A DNA stretch of 64,000 nucleotides from Herbaspirillum sp. Sphag64 (GTDB lineage Bacteria; Pseudomonadota; Gammaproteobacteria; Burkholderiales; Burkholderiaceae_D): contig NZ_JACHYE010000010.1 in assembly GCF_014192645.1 (NCBI RefSeq), positions 93,553-157,552 of the forward strand, written 5' to 3'. Both the position numbers and the translations under genes were made by a program. The notes under the pieces were generated by a model. The model saw only the letters and a program-made list of their open reading frames with translations, did no database searches and was not told the origin of the DNA. This document shows positions 16,444-23,015 of the stretch, in pieces. Numbering within the stretch: position 1 is the stretch's first letter; each line of letters starts with the position of its first letter.

Positions 16444-16583
16444 GCACGACAGGTACTACTCATATCGGTGGCCGTCTGAGTACGTCTCAGCAAGAAGCCA
16501 TTGCCCAAGCAGTAGCGCAACATGAAGAAGAACAGGCGTTTATGGTGCAGGTACGGGTTGTGTACCGGATGTTGAACAGGTAA
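16440..16583 (+). CDS. Possible 47-aa ORF with ATA start
   Basis: AAGGAG at 16430-16435 is well spaced for a start at 16440, where the codon is ATA rather than ATG. The frame runs 47 codons to TAA and encodes a glutamine/alanine-rich helix (LSTSQQEAIAQAVAQHEEEQ) with a basic end. It overlaps the preceding stop by three bases. Either ATA is used as a rare start or an ATG was lost by one mutation; it is listed because the signals are too well placed to ignore. Confidence 0.35.
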   Translation: MSTTGTTHIGGRLSTSQQEAIAQAVAQHEEEQAFMVQVRVVYRMLNR

Positions 16584-16646
16584 CAGGCTTCGCAGCCAGC
16601 ATTACGGCAGCGTTCGCACCAGATGCGCGGGTAGTACCAGTACATG

Positions 16647-17285
16647 CTAGGCGGCGATGGGCTTTGCTACTGCGGTATCACCGTGCTTGACCCAGAGCTT
16701 CTGGATACCGATGACACCCTTGCCGGTGATGAGCGTCTTACTGTACGCCTTGCGTAGCCGATGAATCCGGTCGTACCAAGTACGCTCTTGCAGCTTGAAC
16801 CAGCCACGATCAACATAGACTTGGTACGGCTCCGTTGATGGGTACGGCTTGATGATGCCCAGCTCGCGCAGGAAGTTGTACAAGCGGCCTCGACCACTAC
16901 CAAGTACCTTGGCTACCTCGGACATCTCCTGCCCGTTGTTAGCCTCCACGAGTGCGTCATGGACTGCCACCTTCGGTGCCTGCTCCTGCACCTTGTTCTC
17001 CAATGCGATGACTTGCTCGGTGTAGTTCAGGAGCAAACCGCGTAATGCTGCCGGGTCACTCAGGGTTGGCTTGGCCTCAAGCTCTTGCCATCGGTCAATG
17101 ATCCTTGCCCGCATCTGTACGCTGTAGCCAGATACGAGAATCAGGGTTTCGCGCTTGGGTAGCAGGTACTCTGGATTTTTCTTACCGTTGGCTGCTGTGT
17201 AGTAGCCCTCAAAACTGAGGGTTCCCCCTCCACCGTACAAGTCAGCCAGCATCGTGAGGATAATCTCCCGCCACGATTGCGTCAT
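16647..17285 (-). CDS. Phage antirepressor-like protein (Rha-type N-terminus, KilAC-type C-terminus)
   Basis: The 212-residue product has an N-terminal part like phage Rha/pRha regulators: MLADLYGGGGTLSFEGYY, then NPEYLLPKRETLILVSGY. A coiled linker (about residues 75-110) and a C-terminal domain with MSEVAKVLGSGRGRLYNFLRELGII follow, typical of KilA-C/antirepressor modules. Such proteins counter prophage repressors or control lysogeny. The start at 17285 overlaps the end of the upstream 98-aa gene by 44 bases; the longer open frame upstream lacks Rha similarity. Confidence 0.85.
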   Translation of the reverse strand: MTQSWREIILTMLADLYGGGGTLSFEGYYTAANGKKNPEYLLPKRETLILVSGYSVQMRARIIDRWQELEAKPTLSDPAALRGLLLNYTEQVIALENKVQEQAPKVAVHDALVEANNGQEMSEVAKVLGSGRGRLYNFLRELGIIKPYPSTEPYQVYVDRGWFKLQERTWYDRIHRLRKAYSKTLITGKGVIGIQKLWVKHGDTAVAKPIAA

Positions 17286-17538
17286 GCTCTGCCTTGCGGA
17301 GAGCGGAGAGGCGGGATTCAATGTCGTACTTATCCCACCAAGCACCGGACCCATCCGGGTTAGTTACCTCTGGCTTGTACTTCCTGAAGAAGCTCATGGC
17401 TCTAGATACGGCTGGGTAGTGATCCCGCCGTCCTCGCCGGTGGTCGGTCTTGATAGCGAGGCAGCAGTAAATGTCATGACCGATAGCGATCCTGTGTCGG
17501 GCCTCGGCCAGCACTGATGATGCTTTCATGTAGGTCAT
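17242..17538 (-). CDS. Phage-type hypothetical protein (98 aa), intact paralog
   Basis: The product has LAEARHRIAIGHDIYCCLAI near the N-terminus and a C-terminal block FFRKYKPE...WWDKYDIESRLSALRKA. The block also occurs, as FFNKYKPE...WWPRGDIQSRLSALAAA, in the broken gene directly upstream. The two genes overlap by ATGA, and this one overlaps the antirepressor gene downstream, so the three form one leftward operon. Function is unknown. Confidence 0.65.
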   Translation of the reverse strand: MTYMKASSVLAEARHRIAIGHDIYCCLAIKTDHRRGRRDHYPAVSRAMSFFRKYKPEVTNPDGSGAWWDKYDIESRLSALRKAEHDAIVAGDYPHDAG

Positions 17539-17792
17539 TGACCTGCCTCCTCTGCGTCCTTGATAGCAGCCGCGAGTGCCGAGAGCCGGGATTGAATGTC
17601 ACCACGAGGCCACCAGATATCGTTCTGGTCTTTACCCTCGGGCTTGTACTTGTTGAAGAATGCCTGTGCAGCGTTGCGGTCAGTTCTTAACCGTGATGCC
17701 GCTATGGAGATGGCCCGACAACCGACACATCCGGTGATGAAGGTGACGCTACGGGTAGGGTGGTTCAGGCTAAAGCCAGGTAATTTGATGTG
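17535..17792 (-). pseudogene. 5'-truncated paralog of the 98-aa phage protein
   Basis: An open frame without any usable start codon runs from 17792 to a TGA at 17535. Its last 60 codons encode RAISIAAS..RTDRNAAQAFFNKYKPEGK and WWPRGDIQSRLSALAAAIKDAEEAGQ, clearly homologous to the next gene. The region corresponding to the first 20 or so residues is unrelated, so the 5' end was probably lost by deletion. The stop overlaps the following ATG, preserving the old operon arrangement. Confidence 0.65.
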
Positions 17793-17867
17793 TTAGAGTA
17801 TTCCGCTGTCCCAAGACCACATTGCTGGTCTCTATTGTTACTAGGCCTGATACTTAGGAGAGGGTTC

Positions 17868-18452
17868 ATGAAGGTGTTGCCCCGTCGAAGGCTATTGCTC
17901 AGAAACCGATTCCAACTAAAGCCATTAGATAGCCCTGCAAATAAAAGCTGGATAGAGCGGTGGCTGCCCTACGTAGATATTACGTTGAAGTTCGCCTCAA
18001 TTATTGCTTTTGTAGTGGCTGGATTGTGGGCTTATCGTCAGTACGCTGTGGCAGGAAGTGATGATTGGATGGTCAATCTAGATATTCAGACGGAGGTTCT
18101 TCCTTACAAGGACGACTTGAGGTTGCTTGTAATTCATGTCAAAGCAACGAATCCACGCAGTGCGTCCATTGACTTCGAGAAAAGTAAGAAGGACTCATTT
18201 AAGTTATCGATACGTAAGCTCCCAGTAGGCCTGCAGGCTGGTGAAGCTGTAGACGTTGATAATGGAGAAGCAATTAACGAGTTTGACTTTCTCCCTTCTG
18301 AAGATGTCTTTAGCGTTCTTCCCGGCGCGGAGCAGGACAGTAACGCGACTATTGTTCTCCCTGTCAATGCCGTTGTCTCATTGTCGGCAGTAATTTCCAA
18401 GTACAACGCAGATTACTGCGTTAAAAATAGTCTTGTCCAAGTTAAGCCATAG
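17868..18452 (+). CDS. Membrane-anchored protein of unknown function
   Basis: The 194-residue product has a basic N-terminus (KVLPRRRLLLRNRF), one transmembrane segment (about residues 38-58) and a C-terminal soluble domain of about 135 residues. Alternating strands such as LRLLVIHVKATNPRSASIDF and ATIVLPVNAVVSLSAVISKY suggest a beta-sandwich. GGAGAG six bases before the ATG at 17868 supports this start over an ATG 26 codons upstream. No family is recognised. It lies in the cargo part of the island. Confidence 0.7.
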   Translation: MKVLPRRRLLLRNRFQLKPLDSPANKSWIERWLPYVDITLKFASIIAFVVAGLWAYRQYAVAGSDDWMVNLDIQTEVLPYKDDLRLLVIHVKATNPRSASIDFEKSKKDSFKLSIRKLPVGLQAGEAVDVDNGEAINEFDFLPSEDVFSVLPGAEQDSNATIVLPVNAVVSLSAVISKYNADYCVKNSLVQVKP

Positions 18453-18536
18453 GTGGTCATGTTAGTCAGCTAATTGTCAGTCTTTGGGCTGTATGCGATT
18501 ATCCCCAATCAATATAAAAAATAATGGGGAAAATAT

Positions 18537-18998
18537 ATGAATATTAAAGCTGCACTGGTGCTGGCCGCCGCACTACACCCTTTAAGTAATGTCGCAGCGT
18601 CTGAAAAATGGACAGAGGTAAGCAAGGACAGTATCGCAACAATGAAACTCGATACGAGATCAGTAAGTCATGTCGGTGAATACGTCAAAGCATGGATTTT
18701 GGTGGATTTTGCTCGTCCTAACAAAATGGGGCTACGGTCGCAGAAAGTACTACAGTTATATTCTTGTACTGATCGAACGGTAGAATTCACACAGATAGTC
18801 AACTACCGCAAGCCGAATGGAGCGGGGCCGGGTGACTCTGTGCAATCAAATACACCTTACAGACAGGCGGTGGTGCCCGACACCGCTGGCGATCTTATGC
18901 TTCGTTCTGTGTGTCAAGTAATCGCAATACAGGATTACTACCAAGGGGATAAGAATGCTATACCTCCAGACGTTCATAAATGGCCCTTCACTGATTGA
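18537..18998 (+). CDS. Secreted protein, surface-adhesin E-like
   Basis: The 153-residue precursor has a signal peptide with probable cleavage after VAAS (residue 22). The mature part (KWTEVSKDSIATMKLDTRSV, VGEYVKAWILVDFARPN, LQLYSCTDRTVEF) follows the pattern of the surface-adhesin protein E-like domain common in betaproteobacteria. Those proteins are periplasmic or surface-exposed and poorly characterised. Two cysteines (in YSCTD and SVCQV) may pair. A GGGGA precedes the ATG. Confidence 0.78.
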   Translation: MNIKAALVLAAALHPLSNVAASEKWTEVSKDSIATMKLDTRSVSHVGEYVKAWILVDFARPNKMGLRSQKVLQLYSCTDRTVEFTQIVNYRKPNGAGPGDSVQSNTPYRQAVVPDTAGDLMLRSVCQVIAIQDYYQGDKNAIPPDVHKWPFTD

Positions 18999-19311
18999 CA
19001 ACCTGTGGCCTAGCTTAGCTAGTCCTCCTAATTCATTTTCCTCTTGACCGACGTAAACCGTCACGCGTAAACTTCTATTTGTCGCGGATAAAGACGTGAC
19101 CGGGTTTGATCGCCCGACTAACTCAAGGCGGACAACCGCCAACTCGGCGGTATTTTTTCGTCCGTACCATGCTGTGTCTTCTATGGGCAGCGGTGGTGGG
19201 GAGGCTTCGGCCTGCCGGTTTCCTTGAGTACCGGTCGATCAACCCTATCATCTGCTGCCCACCTCGTTTGATCGCGGGGTGAGTGGTGTAACTCACTCAA
19301 GGAGTCACATA
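18999..19311. other. Island intergenic region with terminator and structured leader
   Basis: A terminator lies at 19135-19158. Beyond it are long-range arms TGGGCAGC (19184-19191) and GCTGCCCA (19254-19261), and a small hairpin GTGAG/CTCAC just before the GGAG of the next gene. TTTGATCG occurs twice (19106 and 19267). No open frame is supported here; it looks like the 5' leader of the following paralog pair. Confidence 0.45.
19135..19158 (+). terminator. Rho-independent terminator in island
   Basis: ACCGCC (19135-19140) pairs with GGCGGT (19146-19151) around a five-base loop, followed by A and six T residues. Confidence 0.75.
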
Positions 19312-19749
19312 ATGACTAGCATCGCCACGCCCGTAAGAAGCACAGCTACACCCAACACGCCTGCACGTTCCGTATCCCCAGCAGTCCCGCCCGCAATCCC
19401 ACGTAAGCAGTATCAGGCAAGCCATCAAGCAAGCCATCACGCACCACGCCAGCAGCGCACCTTCTCCAATGAGGCAAGTACCCGTGTCTTTATTGACGTT
19501 GGTCTATCCGAGGAGGGCGTACAGGCAACGTACCAGCTCGGCCATGAGGTCGGAGCATCGGCAGCACAGCAGTGGTCCCGCCTCTGCAATCTCCACGAGT
19601 ACAAGGGCGTTAGTCGCACCCAGTACAGCAAGATGACCGCGACTAGCCGCATGAATCTCCTCGTTGATCCTGCCTATGGTGAGTGCTTCGAGAGGGGCTT
19701 CACGGAAGGGTTCTCCTCGGTCTTCAAGCACGTAGCTGGGAGGAACTGA
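19312..19749 (+). CDS. Island hypothetical protein, longer paralog (145 aa)
   Basis: The first 50 residues are proline/serine/threonine-rich and low complexity. The rest is a compact domain with YQLGHEVGASAAQQWSRL, HEYKGVSRTQYSKM and a C-terminal ECFERGFTEGFSSVFKH. The next gene encodes a shorter relative of this domain. AAGGAG lies seven bases before the ATG; an in-frame GTG eleven codons upstream is less likely. No known family is recognised. Confidence 0.65.
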   Translation: MTSIATPVRSTATPNTPARSVSPAVPPAIPRKQYQASHQASHHAPRQQRTFSNEASTRVFIDVGLSEEGVQATYQLGHEVGASAAQQWSRLCNLHEYKGVSRTQYSKMTATSRMNLLVDPAYGECFERGFTEGFSSVFKHVAGRN

Positions 19750-19752
19750 GCC

Positions 19753-19992
19753 ATGACCGCACCTACGACTACGACATTGAGCATCCAGCCAACCAATGAC
19801 CCTGACGTTGCTCTTGATATTGATCTTGATATCGCTTATGAGCGAGGCCAAGAGAACGGTGAGGCTATCGCTAGACAGTGGTGGAACATCAAACGAAGGG
19901 GCGATTACAAGCGACTCACTCGCACTCAGTTCAGGGATATGGAGGTAGCCAGTCACACACGATTGTTATTCGGGCCTGAGTACAGCGAGTGA
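19753..19992 (+). CDS. Island hypothetical protein, C-terminally truncated paralog (79 aa)
   Basis: The product aligns with the preceding one: YERGQENGEAIARQWW, DYKRLTRTQFRDM and LLFGPEYSE match its YQLGHEVGASAAQQWS, EYKGVSRTQYSKM and LLVDPAYGE. It stops where the longer paralog continues for another 20 or so residues. The stop lies at the point where the convergent integrase pseudogene also loses its normal sequence, so a deletion appears to have removed the 3' ends of both genes. Confidence 0.6.
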   Translation: MTAPTTTTLSIQPTNDPDVALDIDLDIAYERGQENGEAIARQWWNIKRRGDYKRLTRTQFRDMEVASHTRLLFGPEYSE

Positions 19993-20749
19993 GCGCCCTG
20001 AGAATAGCAACGGCTTTTGTCGATAGGGGTACAGCCCGGGCCTCTCCGTTCTTCGTATCGGGGAGGTACGCTGTCTGTTGTTCTAGGTCGATGTACCTCC
20101 AATCCAGCTCAATAATCTCGCCTCGGCGCATGGCAGTTTCGACTGCGAAGGGAATGATAGTCCGTAGAAATCCACCTCTTGCGGCGTTGGCAGCATCCAG
20201 CAGGGCGCGCTCTTCATATTCTTTCAGTCGCCTGACCCTACCGCGAGAACATTTGGGTTTGGTGATTTGAGCAAATGGGTTTTGTAAAAGATCGAGTCCC
20301 CACTCTCGTCGGGCAAGATTGATGATGCGCGACATCATGTGCAGTTCTCGTGTCACTGTGTCAGGCGCTACCTCTTTCAATCTACAGTCCCGCCATTCAG
20401 CGACAATAACTGGACTCAGGCTCTTGATAGGGTAGTTCACTATGTCGCTACGCAGGATCTTACCGAGCCGGTACTTCTCACTCTCATGGGATTTTTTAGT
20501 CGGAGTAACGTCCCGCAGGTAGCGTTCAAAGAACTCTCTGAGTGGTTGCAGTCCGAACTGCCTATGGGCTTCGATGATAGCCCTTGCTGCACGCTCCTTC
20601 ACTAGCGGTGCTTCGATTGAATTAATCCATTCGCGGGCCGTCTCCTGCGTAGGAAACGTCATAGACTGATGAGGATGGTCCTTGAGGCAGACACGGGCCT
20701 GATACGATGTCTTCCCTTTACTGTTGACGCGCACTTGAATAAAACCCAT
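19931..20749 (-). pseudogene. Tyrosine recombinase/integrase, C-terminally truncated
   Basis: From an ATG at 20749 (MGFIQVRVNSKGKTSYQARV) the frame encodes the arm-binding and core-binding domains and the first catalytic arginine (VETAMRRGEIIELDW). After AVPLSTKAVAILRAL, at about position 20000, homology ends and the frame continues antisense through the 79-aa gene to a stop at 19931. The HxxR, H/W and tyrosine motifs are missing, so it cannot be catalytically active. It resembles the intact island integrase in layout but is clearly diverged. Confidence 0.85.
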
Positions 20750-20955
20750 CGCAACTCTCCTTGGTGTTGTGGAAAAAGTTGGGTCAGGTCCTCGTACTAG
20801 GTTGCGCCTCTCGGCCCTTATGGGGCGACACCAATGCTTGTACAACGCATGCGAGGTGAAGACGTTCAGTATCACACATTCAAACTGGACCACAATTAAA
20901 CCGATGCGGTTATAGACATGGTTAAATAAGATACGTAATTCAAATAGGCATAGAG

Positions 20956-21597
20956 ATGTGGTCGAATTTAATGTGGATTTTCTTAAGTCTTGCTTCGGGC
21001 GCAGGTCTCACTTGGGTATCTATGTTTGGCGATCCTAGAATATGGGGGCCTCGGTTAGTTTTTATTACGATTGCACTAGTCTTGATGATGTTGTTCTTTC
21101 TCTCAATGGCAGTGCTCGGCTTTTTGCGAAACCATCGCAACTACGGACCGATGCTGCGAATTATTGTTGGTCAAGATGGCCCCTACGTGGAAACTGAGAA
21201 TCACAACGTCTACAACGTGATGAAAACTGTCTATATCGGGGTAAGGAACACGGGAGGAGTTTATTTAACCAATTGCAAGCTAGAGTTTGAGACGCATGAT
21301 AACGGTCGGGAGCTTAAGACATGGCACGTAGATGGCCCATTTAGTCTAAACCCCGGGGAGCAGCGTTATATCAGTTTGGCTGCTTACGGGGAGCCTATCT
21401 CGGTTAATGTTCAAGGTACTCCATCAATTCAGCTAAGCGCACCGCCAAGTGGCAATTATATGGGGCAGCTTGCCCCAACACTTCCCCTTACAGGTGGTGT
21501 TGTTACTCTACGTGCTCGTAGTGCCGAGAGTCAGCCATGCGAAGTTCTTTGCAAGCTCTGGGTGGACAACGGCAAGCTGTGCTGGGACGAGGTTTAA
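20956..21597 (+). CDS. Membrane protein of unknown function with beta-rich domain
   Basis: The 213-residue product has two transmembrane segments (about residues 4-24 and 33-57) and a soluble C-terminal domain of about 150 residues. That domain contains VYIGVRNTGGVYLTNCKLEF and FSLNPGEQRYISLAAYG, which look like an Ig-like or beta-sandwich fold. It sits between the dead integrase and the live integrase, where island cargo often resides, and converges on the latter with a 9-base gap. No family is recognised. Confidence 0.68.
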   Translation: MWSNLMWIFLSLASGAGLTWVSMFGDPRIWGPRLVFITIALVLMMLFFLSMAVLGFLRNHRNYGPMLRIIVGQDGPYVETENHNVYNVMKTVYIGVRNTGGVYLTNCKLEFETHDNGRELKTWHVDGPFSLNPGEQRYISLAAYGEPISVNVQGTPSIQLSAPPSGNYMGQLAPTLPLTGGVVTLRARSAESQPCEVLCKLWVDNGKLCWDEV

Positions 21598-21606
21598 CTC
21601 GATAGG

Positions 21607-22572
21607 TTATTCCAATTTCCGCACCAACTGCGACACGTCCAGATGGGTGTACCGGTCCAGCATCGCTAATGTCTTATGTCCGGTGATGCGGGCCACCTCG
21701 ATTACATGCAGTCCCTTTTCGAACAGTCGGCTCGTGGCCTCATGCCTGAGGTCATGGAACCGCACCCCTTTGAGGCCAGCCCGACTTACGGCCCGGTCAA
21801 ATGCCTGACTGACCGACGAAGCCGCAAGCGTGAACAGTGGCCCTTCCTTGGCCTGCTTTAGCTCCCCTATCACGGCAAGTGCCTTAGACGATAGTGGTAC
21901 AGTGCGAGACATCCCGTTCTTCGTTCTGGGGAGATATATAGAGCACCGGCTCAGGTTAACGTTTTCCCAGCGTATTGCCAGTAGTTCAGACCGCCGCATT
22001 GCAGTCTCTACCGCCAAGGGAACAATCAGCTTCAGTTGTGGCGACTCCGTAACATTAACTATGCGCTCTATGTCTTCGGGGCTGATCCGGGTTCCTCTTC
22101 CGGGTGGTAGGCGGGGGCGGGAGGTCTTCGGTATGCCGTTCGGCAGGATGACTCCCCACTCATTGACCGCAAGCACGTAGGCCCGGTGTAACAGGTTCAG
22201 CTCATGGGTAACAGTCTGGGGTGATACGGTGGCTAGACGCGTTGCCTTGTATCTGGCTAGGTCAGCATGACTCAGGTTATGAACATGGTAGCCGCCCAAG
22301 GCTGCAAGGAGAGGCTTGGACCGGGAGATATCCGCAGCCGGGTAAGCCTTCTTTCTGGATTCATCTTTGAGGTACTGGGACAGTATTTCCTGTACCGTAG
22401 TGGATTGGCTGCTGGTGCTGCCGATGTAGGTTCCCCGGTGCATCTGGGCCTCGACCTCGTTGGCCCAAGCAATGGCCGATGATCGTTGTTCGAAGCTCTT
22501 GGTTTGGGTGGGGTAGCCTTGCTTGCGGACCTGACACCGCCACATGCTTCCGCGTTTGCTGATTGTTGCCAT
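21607..22572 (-). CDS. int: Site-specific tyrosine integrase of the island
   Basis: The 321-residue protein has an N-terminal arm-binding part (residues 1-55) and a SAM-like core-binding domain. The catalytic domain is complete, with R in VETAMRRSELLAIRW, HDLRH, GHK and the nucleophilic tyrosine in LDRYTHLD. It lies 119 bases from the right tRNA repeat, and its gene reads inward from that end. It is the probable enzyme that integrated the element into tRNA-Arg(CCG). Confidence 0.94.
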   Translation of the reverse strand: MATISKRGSMWRCQVRKQGYPTQTKSFEQRSSAIAWANEVEAQMHRGTYIGSTSSQSTTVQEILSQYLKDESRKKAYPAADISRSKPLLAALGGYHVHNLSHADLARYKATRLATVSPQTVTHELNLLHRAYVLAVNEWGVILPNGIPKTSRPRLPPGRGTRISPEDIERIVNVTESPQLKLIVPLAVETAMRRSELLAIRWENVNLSRCSIYLPRTKNGMSRTVPLSSKALAVIGELKQAKEGPLFTLAASSVSQAFDRAVSRAGLKGVRFHDLRHEATSRLFEKGLHVIEVARITGHKTLAMLDRYTHLDVSQLVRKLE

Positions 22573-22620
22573 GCGATTCTCTCCGAATCGCTGTCTGGGT
22601 TATCCCGGTTTGTGCTGACT

Positions 22621-22637
22621 GTGCCAAAATTGTGCCA
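22621..22637 (+). repeat. Right copy of the 17-bp end repeat
   Basis: Identical to 14649-14665. It lies between the integrase start and the tRNA-derived sequence, where integrase arm sites are expected. Confidence 0.6.
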
Positions 22638-22642
22638 AAACC

Positions 22643-22745
22643 GTAGCTCAGTGGATACAACGCCGCGTCCCGTAAGGGATGCAAGGCCGAAAGTATTGGC
22701 CTCCGAAGCCAAGGGTCGCTGGTTCGATTCCAGCCAGCCGCGCCA
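22643..22745 (+). repeat. attR: tRNA-Arg 3' fragment with an inserted hairpin
   Basis: Positions 22692-22745 repeat the last 54 bases of tRNA-Arg. Just upstream, 22643-22657 also matches the tRNA 5' half (GTAGCTCAGTGGATA), but 34 bases (22658-22691) replace the single G found there in the real gene. The insert folds as GCC-GCGTCCC-GTAA-GGGATGC-AA-GGC, a seven-pair stem with a GNRA-type loop. No 5' acceptor strand is present, so this is not a working tRNA. Confidence 0.8.
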
Positions 22746-22764
22746 TGAAGACTTGAAAATCAAT

Positions 22765-22828
22765 GACTTGCCGAGATTGAGACGGATTGAGTGATGTATC
22801 CGCTACTGATACAGATCGCCGGCAAGTC
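22765..22828 (+). repeat. 9-bp inverted repeat just outside attR
   Basis: GACTTGCCG (22765-22773) is the exact inverse complement of CGGCAAGTC (22820-22828). The palindrome GTTTGTTAAACAAAC follows at 22830-22844. It lies in the gap between the island and the convergent end of the chemoreceptor gene; no T run follows. Confidence 0.45.
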
Positions 22829-23015
22829 TGTTTGTTAAACAAACGCTTGATGCACAGCATCGGGTGTTTTGTTTTTCAAGTCATCCAAAACAATGTTTCC
22901 CTAGATTCCCCGACGTCCTCATGGCACGGCCAAGGAAACCTCTTTGGCCCTGCTCGAAAATCGTAGGTCTACGGTTGACGCATTCGCGGCATCGACCTTT
23001 GAGTATTCCTGATGC

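Larger units (their letters stand above)
14513..22745. mobile_element. Genomic island integrated in tRNA-Arg(CCG)
   Basis: An 8.2-kb segment lies between the two copies of the 54-bp tRNA repeat. It carries an intact tyrosine integrase beside the right repeat, a truncated second integrase, a small serine recombinase, a phage antirepressor-like operon and several short unrecognised genes. No capsid, tail, conjugation or replication genes are visible, so this is a satellite-like or decayed prophage-type element. The 17-base GTGCCAAAATTGTGCCA occurs near both ends (14649 and 22621), consistent with integrase-binding sites. Confidence 0.9.

Noticed and set aside
22643..22745. A second functional tRNA-Arg
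   Set aside because: The 5' acceptor strand is missing and 34 extra bases disrupt the D-arm region, so a cloverleaf cannot form.
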